A DNA stretch of 64,000 nucleotides from Armatimonadetes bacterium Uphvl-Ar1 (GTDB lineage Bacteria; Armatimonadota; Fimbriimonadia; Fimbriimonadales; Fimbriimonadaceae), in assembly GCA_002162075.1 (NCBI GenBank), contig CP021423.1, positions 186,001 through 250,000 of the forward strand, written 5' to 3'. Each line of letters opens with the position of its first letter. The first letter of the stretch is position 1. Below, one piece after another: positions 33,973 to 42,235 of this stretch. The position numbers and the translations under genes are program-made. The notes under the pieces were generated by a model. That model had not been told where the DNA came from, ran no database searches, and was given only the letters and a program-made list of their open reading frames with translations.

Positions 33973-34560
33973 ATGAGCAGTTCTAGAACAGGTTTGGCTC
34001 TGGTTTTAGTTGGTTTGCTTTTGGTGGGCTGTGGTCCGACACCGGCACCAACGGTTGCCCCACAATCGAATAGTGAGGGAAAGGCTCCGGACGAGGTGGC
34101 GGTTGAAGCTCCCAAGGTGGTGGGGATGGAATCGCTTTCCAAAACGGTTGTGGTTGGGAAAGAGGCACCTGACTTTACGATCAAAGATGCGGATGGGCAA
34201 GAGTGGACGCTTTCTGATTATCGGGGCAAGACGGTCTTATTGGACTTTTGGGCGTTTTGGTGAAGCAGTTGTGTTGAGGAGCTCGGTGAGCTCCGAAAGT
34301 GGAACGACGAACTGGGCGGCGACGATTTTGTGATGATCGGAATGAATGCTGATCCGGAGTCGGCTCAAGAGCTGAAGCCACGCCTGGAAAAAGCGAAAGT
34401 GAATTGGCGTCAGGGCTTGATGGGTGAGGAGCATCCTTTGATGGATGATTATCAGATTCCTGGCTACCCGACAAAGATCGTGATTGATCCGGAAGGGGTG
34501 GTGAAGTTCATTGACCACTTTGTGGATGAAGCCCAATTGAAAGAGTTCTTGAAGAAGTGA
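33973..34560 (+). CDS. candidate selenoprotein: TlpA-like thioredoxin lipoprotein with UxxC
   Basis: One frame from the ATG at 33973 to the TGA at 34558-34560 is interrupted only by TGA at 34261-34263. Read through as Sec it gives 195 residues: lipoprotein signal ('VLVGLLLVGC'), linker, and a redoxin domain with 'LLDFWAFW-U-SSCVEELGEL'. U97 aligns exactly with the first Cys of the CxxC of the upstream paralogue ('FWGFWCPYC'), and similarity continues for about 95 residues after the TGA ('IGMNADPESAQELKPRLEKA'; 'PGYPTKIVIDPEG'), which argues against a dead gene. A strong SECIS-like hairpin follows. It would be a membrane-anchored selenol/thiol oxidoreductase co-expressed with its Cys paralogue. 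Confidence 0.85.
34261..34294 (+). promoter_or_regulatory. bacterial SECIS-like hairpin after in-frame TGA
   Basis: TGA (34261-34263) is followed after 14 bases by the perfect stem GGAGCTC (34278-34284) / GAGCTCC (34288-34294) with loop GGT. The loop begins 21 bases after the TGA and starts with G, within the usual limits for bacterial SECIS elements. The corresponding place in the Cys paralogue (33652 onwards) reads GCCGGAGCTGAGGAAGTACC and cannot form this stem. Confidence 0.7.
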
Positions 34561-34572
34561 ATTTTCAATAAT

Positions 34573-34608
34573 GCGGAGGCTAAATTGAGTTAGCTTCCGC
34601 CTTTGATT
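34573..34608 (+). terminator. terminator of the TlpA pair
   Basis: GCGGAGGCTAA (34573-34583) pairs with TTAGCTTCCGC (34590-34600) with one G-T pair, followed by CTTTGATTTT. The right arm overlaps the stop of the convergent thioredoxin gene. Confidence 0.65.
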
Positions 34609-35141
34609 TTCTTGGCGTTTTCTTTGAGTGAGACCTCGGCTTTTGCGAGTTCGGGGATGGTGAGCTTTGACGTGGTTTTGATCATTTTCATGAAATGTGC
34701 GATTTCAAAGTCCTCGACGGGGAAGCCGATGTTGCTGGGCTTCTTTGTGGGATCTTCGCTTGTGCGAAGGCTGGTTTGGAGAGTTTTGCCCGCTGGGTCG
34801 ATGATGGCGAAGAAGGGGATTCCTTGCTGGTTGCCGCCGAGTTTGGTTTTGTAGTCGTTTGCGCCGGGATTTTCGAGGGATTTTTTGTCTTCGGCTTCAT
34901 CGACAATGAGGGTGACGATGATGTACTGCTTTGCAACCATTTGGCCGGGTTCAGTTTTGGTTAGCCAGTCGTCCATTCGGTGGCACCAGGTACACCAGGA
35001 AGCAGAGAATTTGACGAGGATGTTCTTTTTCTGTTCTTGGGCTTGAGCTTGTGCTTTTTGGATAATCGACTCGGTTGAATCTGCGGCGAAAGCGTGGATA
35101 GCGATCAAAATTGCCGCTAAAGTGGAGAGTGCCCTTTTCAT
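34590..35141 (-). CDS. secreted thioredoxin-fold protein
   Basis: A 183-residue protein with a Sec signal peptide (ends about AFA-AD, residue 20) and a thioredoxin-like domain with Cys pair 'FSASWCTWCHRMDDWL', 'YIIVTLIVDEAEDK', 'QQGIPFFAIIDPAGK'. The WCxWCH form is typical of the DUF255/thioredoxin-7 type. It would work in the periplasm. It is convergent with the Sec/Cys TlpA pair and 30 bases downstream of ychF, so three thiol-redox proteins cluster here. Confidence 0.85.
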   Translation of the reverse strand: MKRALSTLAAILIAIHAFAADSTESIIQKAQAQAQEQKKNILVKFSASWCTWCHRMDDWLTKTEPGQMVAKQYIIVTLIVDEAEDKKSLENPGANDYKTKLGGNQQGIPFFAIIDPAGKTLQTSLRTSEDPTKKPSNIGFPVEDFEIAHFMKMIKTTSKLTIPELAKAEVSLKENAKKIKGGS

Positions 35142-35171
35142 CTTCCTATCTTAACTGATTTGTCTTCTCAA

Positions 35172-36263
35172 CTATACATTGAAGAGGAAGTGGAGTACGT
35201 CGCCTTCTTGGACGACGTATTCTTTTCCTTCGGATCGGACTTTGCCTTTGGCTTTAGCGGCGGCCATGTTGCCGTTATCAACAAGGTCTTGGTAGGCGAC
35301 AGTTTCGGCACGGATGAAGCCTTTTTCAAAGTCGGTGTGGATGACGGCGGCGGCTTGAGGGGCTTTCATGCCTTTGGTGATCGTCCAGGCGCGGGTTTCT
35401 TTGGGGCCGGTGGTGAAATAGGTTTGGAGGCCGAGAAGATCGTATGTGTGGCGGATCAGGTTTTGGAGTCCTGATTCTTTGATGCCGAGGGATTCGAGGA
35501 ATTCGGCGCGGTCTTCTTCTGGGAGTTCGATGAGTTCAGCTTCGATTTGAGCGGAGATGATCACGAGGTCGTTGCCTTCGGATGCCGCATGGGTGGCGAC
35601 TTTAGTTGTCCAGTCGTTTCCGGTATTGATATCGGCTTCGCTGACGTTGGCGGCATAAATGACGGGCTTTGCGGAGAGGAGTCCGAGGTGTTTGATTGCA
35701 GCCCGTTGTTCTTCATCGAGAGTGGCTTCGCGGGCTGGCTTGCCATCTTCGAGGAGGGGCATGATTTGTTCGAGGGCTTCGAGTTCTGGTTTAGCGTCCT
35801 TATTGGTTTTGGCATCTTTGCGTACGCGTTCGATACGTTTTTCGACCTGGCTGAGGTCGGCGAGGATGAGTTCGAGGGAGATGATGTCGATATCTCGGAG
35901 GGGGTCAACAGAGCCGTGGACGTGGGTGATGTCGTCGTTATCAAAGCACCGAACAACATGGATGATGGCGTCGACTTCGCGAATGTTGGCGAGGAATTGG
36001 TTGCCGAGGCCCTCGCCTTTGGATGCGCCTTTGACGAGGCCGGCAATGTCAACGAATTCGACGCGGGCGGGAAGGATTTGTTCGGAACCGGAGATTTTGG
36101 CGAGGACATCGAGCCGTGGATCGGGGACGCTGACCATTCCGACGTTGGGTTCGATGGTGCAGAAGGGGAAGTTTGCGGCTTGGGCTTGCGCGTTGGCAAC
36201 GACGGCGTTGAAGAGGGTTGATTTCCCGACGTTGGGGAGTCCGACGATTCCGGCTTGGAGCAT
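35172..36263 (-). CDS. ychF: redox-linked ribosome-binding ATPase YchF
   Basis: The 363-residue protein has the P-loop '[14 protein letters not shown]' (residues 8-21), switch segment '[20 protein letters not shown]', a coiled-coil insert and the C-terminal TGS domain ('[16 protein letters not shown]'). The G4 position reads '[10 protein letters not shown]' instead of NKxD, matching the known ATP preference of YchF/OLA1. It binds ribosomes and affects stress responses. The likely operon includes the thioredoxin downstream. Confidence 0.96.
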   Translation of the reverse strand: MLQAGIVGLPNVGKSTLFNAVVANAQAQAANFPFCTIEPNVGMVSVPDPRLDVLAKISGSEQILPARVEFVDIAGLVKGASKGEGLGNQFLANIREVDAIIHVVRCFDNDDITHVHGSVDPLRDIDIISLELILADLSQVEKRIERVRKDAKTNKDAKPELEALEQIMPLLEDGKPAREATLDEEQRAAIKHLGLLSAKPVIYAANVSEADINTGNDWTTKVATHAASEGNDLVIISAQIEAELIELPEEDRAEFLESLGIKESGLQNLIRHTYDLLGLQTYFTTGPKETRAWTITKGMKAPQAAAVIHTDFEKGFIRAETVAYQDLVDNGNMAAAKAKGKVRSEGKEYVVQEGDVLHFLFNV

Positions 36264-36287
36264 TGGATTGATTATGGCGGATGGGGT

Positions 36288-36360
36288 GAATTGACCCGGG
36301 GGGCGGAGCCCCGCCGTTATCGGCGGGGCGAGGGCTTGGCTTCGGGCCCCGGGTCAATTC
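36288..36360. repeat. 73-bp nested palindrome between ychF and the M24 peptidase
   Basis: Outer arms GAATTGACCCGGGG (36288-36301) and CCCCGGGTCAATTC (36347-36360) are perfect complements. Inside lies a second perfect hairpin GCCCCGCCG-TTAT-CGGCGGGGC (36308-36329) and a third imperfect arm. It can fold into a branched (cruciform/Y) structure, like REP/ERIC-type elements. The sequence differs from the CCCTCCCC family. Confidence 0.85.
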
Positions 36361-36399
36361 GTTTTATGTTGTCAGATCGGAGTGAGATAGAATGCTGTC

Positions 36400-37482
36400 A
36401 TGGCAGATTATGCGAGTCGTCGAATGGAGTTAGGTCGGGTTTTACGGGAAGCGGGAATTGATTCTTTTATTGCGACGACTCCAATCACGATGGGCTACTA
36501 TTCGGGATTTTTTGAGGGGGGAGGGGAGCGATTGATGGCTTTGGTCCTCGATCAATCGGGCGGAATGCGTCTTTTTTGCCCGGCTCTTAGCGTGAACCAG
36601 GCAACGCGATGTGGGATTGAAGATGTGCGAGGATTTGTTGATGGCGAGGATCCAGCCGAGGCGATCAAATCTTCAGGATTGAAGGGTCGTGTTGCCGTTG
36701 ATGATGAAATGCTGGCTTCGATCCTGCTTCGATTTCAGGGTTGGTTACCAGATGTGAATTTTAGCGCAGGAAGTAGGCTCGCGGGTCAGGTGATGCGATG
36801 CAAAAACCAGTCGGAGCTGGACGAGCTATTCCGAGCTGGGAAGATGGCAGATGTTGCATTCGAGGCGGTACGTGGATCGATCCGAGCGGGTGAGCGCGAA
36901 TCAGATGTCGGCGGGCGTTTGGAAGCTGCGATGAAGGCGGAAGGGGGGCGACCGATGTTCGCGATTGTGGCGACGGGAGCCAACGGGGCAGAGCCGCACC
37001 ACCACTCTGACGAAACGGTTTTGGCGGGTGGTGATGTGATGATCATGGATTTTGGGTGTGAGGCGGGTGGATACATGAGTGACATCACGCGCACGGTTTC
37101 TATCGGAGAACCTCGTGATCCGGATGCCGATCGGGTGTATCAAATTGTGCTTGATGCGCACAATGCAGCTCGCGCCGTGATTCGTCCAGGGGTGACGGCG
37201 GGTGAGATTGATGGCGCGGCTCGAAAAGTCATCGAAGCAGCAGGCTATGGCGAGTACTTTGTTCACAGAACGGGGCATGGGTTAGGGATGCGTGTTCATG
37301 AGGAGCCTTACATCATGCCGGGGAGTGACGAGGTCATTTTAGAAGGTGATTGCTTTAGTATTGAGCCGGGGATATATTTGCCGGGTCGGTTTGGGGTTCG
37401 GATCGAAAATATCGTGACTTGTACTGCTGATGGTCACGCAAGTTTTAATGTTGAGCCCCCAAGCAGTTTGATTCGGGTCTGA
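36400..37482 (+). CDS. M24-family Xaa-Pro aminopeptidase
   Basis: The 360-residue protein has a creatinase/prolidase N-domain and the M24 'pita-bread' domain with five metal ligands: Asp in 'IMDFGCEAGGYMSDITRTVS' (two Asp), His in 'HRTGHGLGMRVHEEPYI', Glu in 'CFSIEPGIYLP' and Glu in 'GVRIENIVTC'. It removes an N-terminal residue preceding Pro from peptides or cleaves X-Pro dipeptides; which of the two cannot be told. The start is ATG 40 bases after the nested palindrome. A terminator shared with the convergent PEP-CTERM gene follows. Confidence 0.92.
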   Translation: MADYASRRMELGRVLREAGIDSFIATTPITMGYYSGFFEGGGERLMALVLDQSGGMRLFCPALSVNQATRCGIEDVRGFVDGEDPAEAIKSSGLKGRVAVDDEMLASILLRFQGWLPDVNFSAGSRLAGQVMRCKNQSELDELFRAGKMADVAFEAVRGSIRAGERESDVGGRLEAAMKAEGGRPMFAIVATGANGAEPHHHSDETVLAGGDVMIMDFGCEAGGYMSDITRTVSIGEPRDPDADRVYQIVLDAHNAARAVIRPGVTAGEIDGAARKVIEAAGYGEYFVHRTGHGLGMRVHEEPYIMPGSDEVILEGDCFSIEPGIYLPGRFGVRIENIVTCTADGHASFNVEPPSSLIRV

Positions 37483-37520
37483 CAAAAAAAGCGGGAGAGG
37501 CAAATGCCTATCCCGCTTGA
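37483..37520. terminator. bidirectional terminator (copy 1 of a duplicated 3' end)
   Basis: AAAAAAA-GCGGGAGAGGCA-AA-TGCCTATCCCGC follows the peptidase stop directly; the A-tract makes it a terminator for the minus-strand PEP-CTERM gene. An almost identical hairpin lies at 38341-38375. Confidence 0.8.
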
Positions 37521-37539
37521 GTATATGGGTTTTATGAGT

Positions 37540-38226
37540 TTACTTTTTGTTTCGTCGTCGGCGGGCGATGAGGCTAGCACCAGCGGCGAGAGCGATCATT
37601 GTCATTGGTTCGGGAACGGCTTCAGCGCTGAAGACGAGGTTTTCAGCGGTTCCATCGTTGTAAGTTCCGCCACCAATTCGATCAAATGTGACCGTAAAGT
37701 TGATGGATCGAGTGCCGTTAGCGATGATTCCATTGGCTTCTCGGAACTGCATGCTGGTGACGTTGTTTCTCTCGGCGGCGGTTACGTTGCCGATCACGGA
37801 TGAACTGAGGACGGAGTTATCCGCATTGAGAAAGTCAACGGTCAAGAATGCGAAGTCTTCTTGGGAAGACCATCCACCAAACCAACCGCTGACGTTGAAG
37901 GCAGCATTTCCGGCGTCGATTGTTGCGAAATCAGCGGCATCAATGACGAAAGACTGATTGATGGTGTTGAGGTCGTTGTTACCTCCCCCGACAAACTTGT
38001 TGCCGTCGCTCCACACTCCGAAGGGAACTTCCCACCAAGTTGCGGGGCCATATTCACCAACGGTTGTGAGGCCGTTCCAGTCGGGGACGACGACGCTTCC
38101 GCCATTGACGGCGGTGACTCCGGCTTCAAAGCTACCGTTTTTGATAACGTTGCCGGAAAAGATGGACTGAGCTGATGCGAGAGATGCAAAAGCGATGGCA
38201 CCAAGGGCGAATGTGATTTTTTTCAT
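37540..38226 (-). CDS. secreted PEP-CTERM protein
   Basis: From the ATG at 38226 (GAGGA upstream) this gives 228 residues: Sec signal peptide (to about SAQS), a beta-sandwich carbohydrate-binding-like body ('NVIKNGSFEAGVTAVNGGSV', 'WNGLTTVGEYGPATWWEVPF', typical of the 'N-G-S-F-E' jelly-roll family) and the sorting tail 'VPEPMTMIALAAGASLIA' with RRRRNKK. It is probably exported and processed by an exosortase. Its 3' end is homologous to that of the next gene. Confidence 0.88.
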   Translation of the reverse strand: MKKITFALGAIAFASLASAQSIFSGNVIKNGSFEAGVTAVNGGSVVVPDWNGLTTVGEYGPATWWEVPFGVWSDGNKFVGGGNNDLNTINQSFVIDAADFATIDAGNAAFNVSGWFGGWSSQEDFAFLTVDFLNADNSVLSSSVIGNVTAAERNNVTSMQFREANGIIANGTRSINFTVTFDRIGGGTYNDGTAENLVFSAEAVPEPMTMIALAAGASLIARRRRNKK

Positions 38227-38340
38227 TTGTTTTTCCTCTGCAAAATGCAGTTGAATCTCCGGCAATCCGGTATTCCAAATCCAGTTTCAGGGAACCAAGT
38301 TACGAGGAAATTAAGAAGCCCGGAATGGGGCAAGATTTAA

Positions 38341-38375
38341 CAAAAAAAGCGGGAGAGGCATTTGCCTTTCCCGCT
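38341..38375 (-). terminator. terminator (copy 2 of a duplicated 3' end)
   Basis: AAAAAAA-GCGGGAGAGGCA-TT-TGCCTTTCCCGC, nearly the same as 37483-37520, ends the second PEP-CTERM gene. Confidence 0.8.
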
Positions 38376-38397
38376 TGAGTATATGGGTTTTTGACTT

Positions 38398-39138
38398 TTA
38401 CTTTTTGTTTCGTCGTTTGCGGGCGATGATGCCTGCACCGGCGGCAAGAGCGATCATTGTCATCGGCTCGGGAATTGCTTCGGGCGGATCTTCGTTGCTT
38501 GTGACTACGAATGGGATTGCAGCGAGCGGCAATAGGAATGCCGGATTGAACGATGCGCCACCACTTGAGATAATGCTTGAAACATCCATTGGAGCGGCTG
38601 CTGGAAACGCCAATGCAGAAGATTCGATATCTGCGGGCAACGTTGATGCAACTAAGTCGGTTGGGGTTCCCTGGGGAACGGTAACAACTTGGGCTGGTTC
38701 AACGATGTTTGCCGTTACGGGTTGCTCCATAGCAACTGATGTGCTGTCGGTTCCGCGAACCATGGGGTTTCCGCATGACTCTTTGAGGACGATCGTGCCT
38801 TCTTGGTCAACCCAGACTTTCGTTCCGGCTTTATAGAAAATTGCTCGAGCGCGTAGCTCTTCTGATTCGGGAACGTTGTAGACGAGGTAGACGCCGTCTT
38901 CTTTGAGAGTGTCGAGCTTGAGGGTGTTGAAGTATTCAATTACTCCGGCTCGAGACATCCCAAAGTGTCGCATAAAGCGATTCATGACTTGGTCGTCTGA
39001 TTGGACTTGCTTCATCAAGGCACTGTGCGTTGTGGCCGGCTTGTTGAGGAAGCTATTGGGTTCGGTTCTCGCGGCTGCGATTCCGACTACCATTATTGCG
39101 ACTAAGATTGCCGCTACTTTCGTGATCTTTGTGTTCAT
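38398..39138 (-). CDS. PEP-CTERM protein with unknown body
   Basis: From the ATG at 39138 (GGAG upstream) this encodes 246 residues: an N-terminal hydrophobic signal/anchor ('VAAILVAIMVVGIAAA'), a helical domain ('MNRFMRHFGMSRAGVIEYFN', 'LKEDGVYLVYNVPESEELRA'), a long Ser/Ala/Pro-rich stretch and the tail 'IPEPMTMIALAAGAGIIA' with RKRRNKK. The body is unrelated to that of the previous gene although the tails and terminators are almost identical. The longer frame from 39282 is less likely. Function unknown; surface-sorted. Confidence 0.8.
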   Translation of the reverse strand: MNTKITKVAAILVAIMVVGIAAARTEPNSFLNKPATTHSALMKQVQSDDQVMNRFMRHFGMSRAGVIEYFNTLKLDTLKEDGVYLVYNVPESEELRARAIFYKAGTKVWVDQEGTIVLKESCGNPMVRGTDSTSVAMEQPVTANIVEPAQVVTVPQGTPTDLVASTLPADIESSALAFPAAAPMDVSSIISSGGASFNPAFLLPLAAIPFVVTSNEDPPEAIPEPMTMIALAAGAGIIARKRRNKK

Positions 39139-39318
39139 AAACCCACTCCGGATAAGACGGTCAGGCACCAATCGTGCCAACACGCCAACGAATTGATCAA
39201 ATTTGATCAGATACTGGTATATGATACATGGATATAGGTTCAATGTTGCAATTCCCAGGCCCAAATGAGTCTCATCCGGCAATTGTGTGGGGATAAGTAT
39301 TTGCCGTTGAAATTGTAT

Positions 39319-40026
39319 TTAAATTTCGAGGTCTTGCTCTTGAAGCATTTTCCGGCTTCTTTGTGCGTGCTCGATGATTTCGAGTGCGTCTTTGGCGGCG
39401 GCTTGTTCGGCTTCTTTTTTGGATCGTCCGGTACCTTCTGAGATGACATCGTCATCGAAGACGACGCTGACGGTGAACCTCTTTTCGTGGGCGAATCCGT
39501 TCTCGCGGCTGACCCGGTATGTGGGTGTTTTCCGCCATAGGGCTTGGGAGATTTCTTGCAGTCTAGATTTGAAGTCATTGGGGCTGACATCACCGGAGCT
39601 GATTTGCATGAGATAGCTGTCGAGCTGTTCGAGGACAAACCACCGGGCTTTTTCGAGTCCTGATTCGATATAGATTGCACCGATGATTGCTTCAAAAATA
39701 TCGCATAGGATGCCAGGGCGGTTGCGACCGCCGGTAGATTCTTCTCCGGGTCCGAGTTCGAGAAGTTGATCAAGTCCGAGGGCGAGAGCGCGGTCGGCAA
39801 GTGGGGCTTCTTGAACTACGGAGGCTCGGGCTTTTGACATCATGCCTTGATCCCAATCGGCGTGGTGTTCGTAGAGATATTGAGCGATGACAAGCCCCAA
39901 GACAGCATCGCCGTAGAATTCCAGTCGCTCGTAAGAGTCGGTTACCGAATTCTCAGCGGCGGATCGGTGCCGCATTGCCAGTTTGAAAAGTGCTTCGCTT
40001 TTAAGGGGGATCGGCTTGGGGATCAT
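39319..40026 (-). CDS. rnc: ribonuclease III
   Basis: The 235-residue protein has the RNase III signature 'SYERLEFYGDAVLGLVIAQY' (usual ERLEFLGDAVL), the second metal-site segment 'ILCDIFEAIIGAIYIESGLE' and a C-terminal double-stranded-RNA-binding domain ('PTYRVSRENGFAHEKRFTVS', 'GTGRSKKEAEQAAAKDALEI'). It processes rRNA precursors and structured RNAs. It overlaps the aspC stop by four bases. Confidence 0.95.
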   Translation of the reverse strand: MIPKPIPLKSEALFKLAMRHRSAAENSVTDSYERLEFYGDAVLGLVIAQYLYEHHADWDQGMMSKARASVVQEAPLADRALALGLDQLLELGPGEESTGGRNRPGILCDIFEAIIGAIYIESGLEKARWFVLEQLDSYLMQISSGDVSPNDFKSRLQEISQALWRKTPTYRVSRENGFAHEKRFTVSVVFDDDVISEGTGRSKKEAEQAAAKDALEIIEHAQRSRKMLQEQDLEI

Positions 40027-41207
40027 GAGAGGTCGGCGAGGGTGTTTTTTAGTCGGGTGATTCCCTCGGTGATTTGGTCAGGGCTGGTGGCGTAGCTAAG
40101 GCGGAGGTGTCCGGGGGCGTAAAAAACGGAGCCGGGGACGGTGGCAATATGGGCGGTTTCGAGGAGGTGATTGGCGAGAGTTATGTCGTTGCTGATTGAG
40201 CCTTTAAGATGGGGTTCGACATTGATGAAGAAGTAAAACGCACCTTTGGGGTCGTTGACAGAGCATCCGGGAATCTGACGAATCAGGTCGAGACCGAGCG
40301 ATCGGCGATTGGTGAAGGAATCGATCATGCCTTGAACGAGAGATGGGTCGGAATCGAGCGCAGCTGCGGCTCCGATTTGGGCAAATGTGGTGGCGTTTGA
40401 CGTGACTTGATCTTGGAGGTTGGCCATCGCAGCGGCAATGTGGGGACTTGAGACGGTGAATCCGACCCGCCAACCGGTCATGGCGTAGGTTTTTGAAACC
40501 CCGAGAATGGTGATTGTTTGTTCTGCGACATCTTTGCTGAGGCTGGCAAAGCTTGTGTGATTGTGATCGTAGGTGATGCGTTCGTAGATTTCGTCGCTGA
40601 TGATGGTGAGATTGTGACGAAGGGCGATCGCGGCAACTTCTTTGATGAGGTTGCGATCCCAAGCACCTCCGGTGGGATTGCTGGGAGTGTTGCAAATTAT
40701 TGCCTTGGTACGCGGCGTGATTGCGGCTTTGATTTGATCAGGGTGGGGGCAGAAGTTGTTCTCGACATCGGTTGGAATTACGACAATTTGGCCACCCGCG
40801 AGAGCGACTTGGTCAGCGTAGGTCATCCAGAACGGGGCGAAGAGAATGACTTCGTCTCCGGGATTGAGAAGCACTTGAAGGGCGTTGTAGACACTATGTT
40901 TGGCTCCGCATGAGACGACGATTTGATTTGCCTCGGCGGAAAATTTGTTCTCTCGCTTGACTTTCCGTTGGATGGCTTCGACAAGAGTTGGGTGGCCTTT
41001 TGATGGTGCGTACTTGGTGAATCCGTCGTCGAGGGCTTGTTTTGCCGCGGCGATGATGGGTTCGGGGGTGTTGAAATCGGGTTCTCCAGCGGCAAACGAG
41101 ATGACATCTAAACCTGCGACTTTCATCTCGCGGGCTTTTGCGGTCATTGCGAGGGTGGGGGATGGTTTGATGAGGCCGCAACGGTCGCTGAGATTGGTCT
41201 GCACCAC
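40023..41207 (-). CDS. aspC: aspartate/aromatic-type aminotransferase (class I, AspC-like)
   Basis: The 394-residue PLP enzyme has 'ISFAAGEPDFNTPEPIIAAA', 'NTPSNPTGGAWDRNLIKEVA', 'IISDEIYERITYDHNH' and the PLP lysine in 'GVSKTYAMTGWRVGF'. It belongs to the Bacillus/Thermus-type aspartate aminotransferases that convert aspartate and 2-oxoglutarate. It is transcribed with rnc. Its start is only 31 bases from the divergent permease gene. Confidence 0.92.
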   Translation of the reverse strand: MVQTNLSDRCGLIKPSPTLAMTAKAREMKVAGLDVISFAAGEPDFNTPEPIIAAAKQALDDGFTKYAPSKGHPTLVEAIQRKVKRENKFSAEANQIVVSCGAKHSVYNALQVLLNPGDEVILFAPFWMTYADQVALAGGQIVVIPTDVENNFCPHPDQIKAAITPRTKAIICNTPSNPTGGAWDRNLIKEVAAIALRHNLTIISDEIYERITYDHNHTSFASLSKDVAEQTITILGVSKTYAMTGWRVGFTVSSPHIAAAMANLQDQVTSNATTFAQIGAAAALDSDPSLVQGMIDSFTNRRSLGLDLIRQIPGCSVNDPKGAFYFFINVEPHLKGSISNDITLANHLLETAHIATVPGSVFYAPGHLRLSYATSPDQITEGITRLKNTLADLS

Positions 41208-41238
41208 GATTTTCAGTTTACCGGAGTATGCTGGCGGG

Positions 41239-42234
41239 GTGAGTCAACGGGATCGCGGATTTGTGGTGGGGGTCGCGATTTTTGTGGTGCTATTGAGCTT
41301 GGTTTATCTGGGGTTTTCGGGATCGGTTGCTCTGGGTTTTTCTGGGGTTGTTGATGGGATTTTGGGCCGCGAGGAGTTGGCTACGACGGTGATTTGGCAG
41401 TTAAGGTTGCCCAGGTTGGTGGCGGGTTTGATTGCAGGATTTGGACTTGGGGCGGTAGGGGCAGTTTTTCAGACTTTACTCAGAAACCCGTTGGCGGAGC
41501 CTTATGTAATGGGAGTCAGCAGCGGAGCGGGGGTTGCAGGTGCGCTAGTTATATCATTTGGTTTAGGGGGTGTTTTAGGTGGAAGTTTGATGAGTTTGGG
41601 CGGAGTCGTAGGCGGGATTTTGACTTTGGGTTTGGTCTTTGGGTTATCTGGTTGGTCGAAGAAAAGTGATGTAGTTCGTTTGATTTTGAGTGGGGTTGTT
41701 GTGGGGTCGATGTTGGCATCGGTCACGACATTGGTTTTACTTTTTGGTGGGAAAGACACAAATGTCGTTATGCGATGGTTGCTTGGGAGTTTGACTCCAA
41801 TGCATTGGGAGCGGGTTGGGGTGATGGCGTTATTTGTAGGGATAGCATTTGGGCTTGCTTGGCGACAAGCACGGGTGCTCAATGCTTTTGCCTTTAGCGA
41901 GGAGTTGGCGGGTCGGTTGGGAGTTGATTCTCGGCGGGTATTGATTGGTCAACTGGTGGCCGGGACGTGTGCAGTCGGGGCAATCGTGGGGAGTGCGGGG
42001 ATTATTGGATTTGTTGGACTTGTGGCACCTCATTTGGCGAGGAGTTTGGTGGGGCCAGATTTGAGACGGTGCTTGGGTTTGAGTGGTTGGTTGGGGGCGG
42101 GGTTGATTGTGGGGTCAGACTTTTTGGCGCAACGGATTTGGTCGGGGGCCGAGTTGCCAGTTGGGGCGGTAACGGCGGTTGTGGGTTCTCCGTTGCTCTT
42201 GGTATTGCTACGACGAAGTGTTTATCGGGTCTGA
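41239..42234 (+). CDS. FecCD-type iron/B12 ABC transporter permease
   Basis: A GTG-started frame of 331 residues with about nine membrane spans and the FecCD signatures: 'RLPRLVAGLIAGFGLGAVGA', 'QTLLRNPLAEPYVMGVSSGA', 'GRLGVDSRRVLIGQLVAGT', 'GFVGLVAPHLARSLVGPDLR'. Such permeases import ferric siderophores, haem or cobalamin with an ATPase and a binding protein; neither is next to it, so the rest of the importer must be elsewhere. The upstream frame to 40945 overlaps aspC and is rejected. Confidence 0.92.
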   Translation: MSQRDRGFVVGVAIFVVLLSLVYLGFSGSVALGFSGVVDGILGREELATTVIWQLRLPRLVAGLIAGFGLGAVGAVFQTLLRNPLAEPYVMGVSSGAGVAGALVISFGLGGVLGGSLMSLGGVVGGILTLGLVFGLSGWSKKSDVVRLILSGVVVGSMLASVTTLVLLFGGKDTNVVMRWLLGSLTPMHWERVGVMALFVGIAFGLAWRQARVLNAFAFSEELAGRLGVDSRRVLIGQLVAGTCAVGAIVGSAGIIGFVGLVAPHLARSLVGPDLRRCLGLSGWLGAGLIVGSDFLAQRIWSGAELPVGAVTAVVGSPLLLVLLRRSVYRV

Positions 42235-42235
42235 G

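Noticed and set aside
40945-41238. N-terminal extension of the FecCD permease
   Set aside because: This part is antisense to aspC. The GTG at 41239 gives a normal permease N-terminus.
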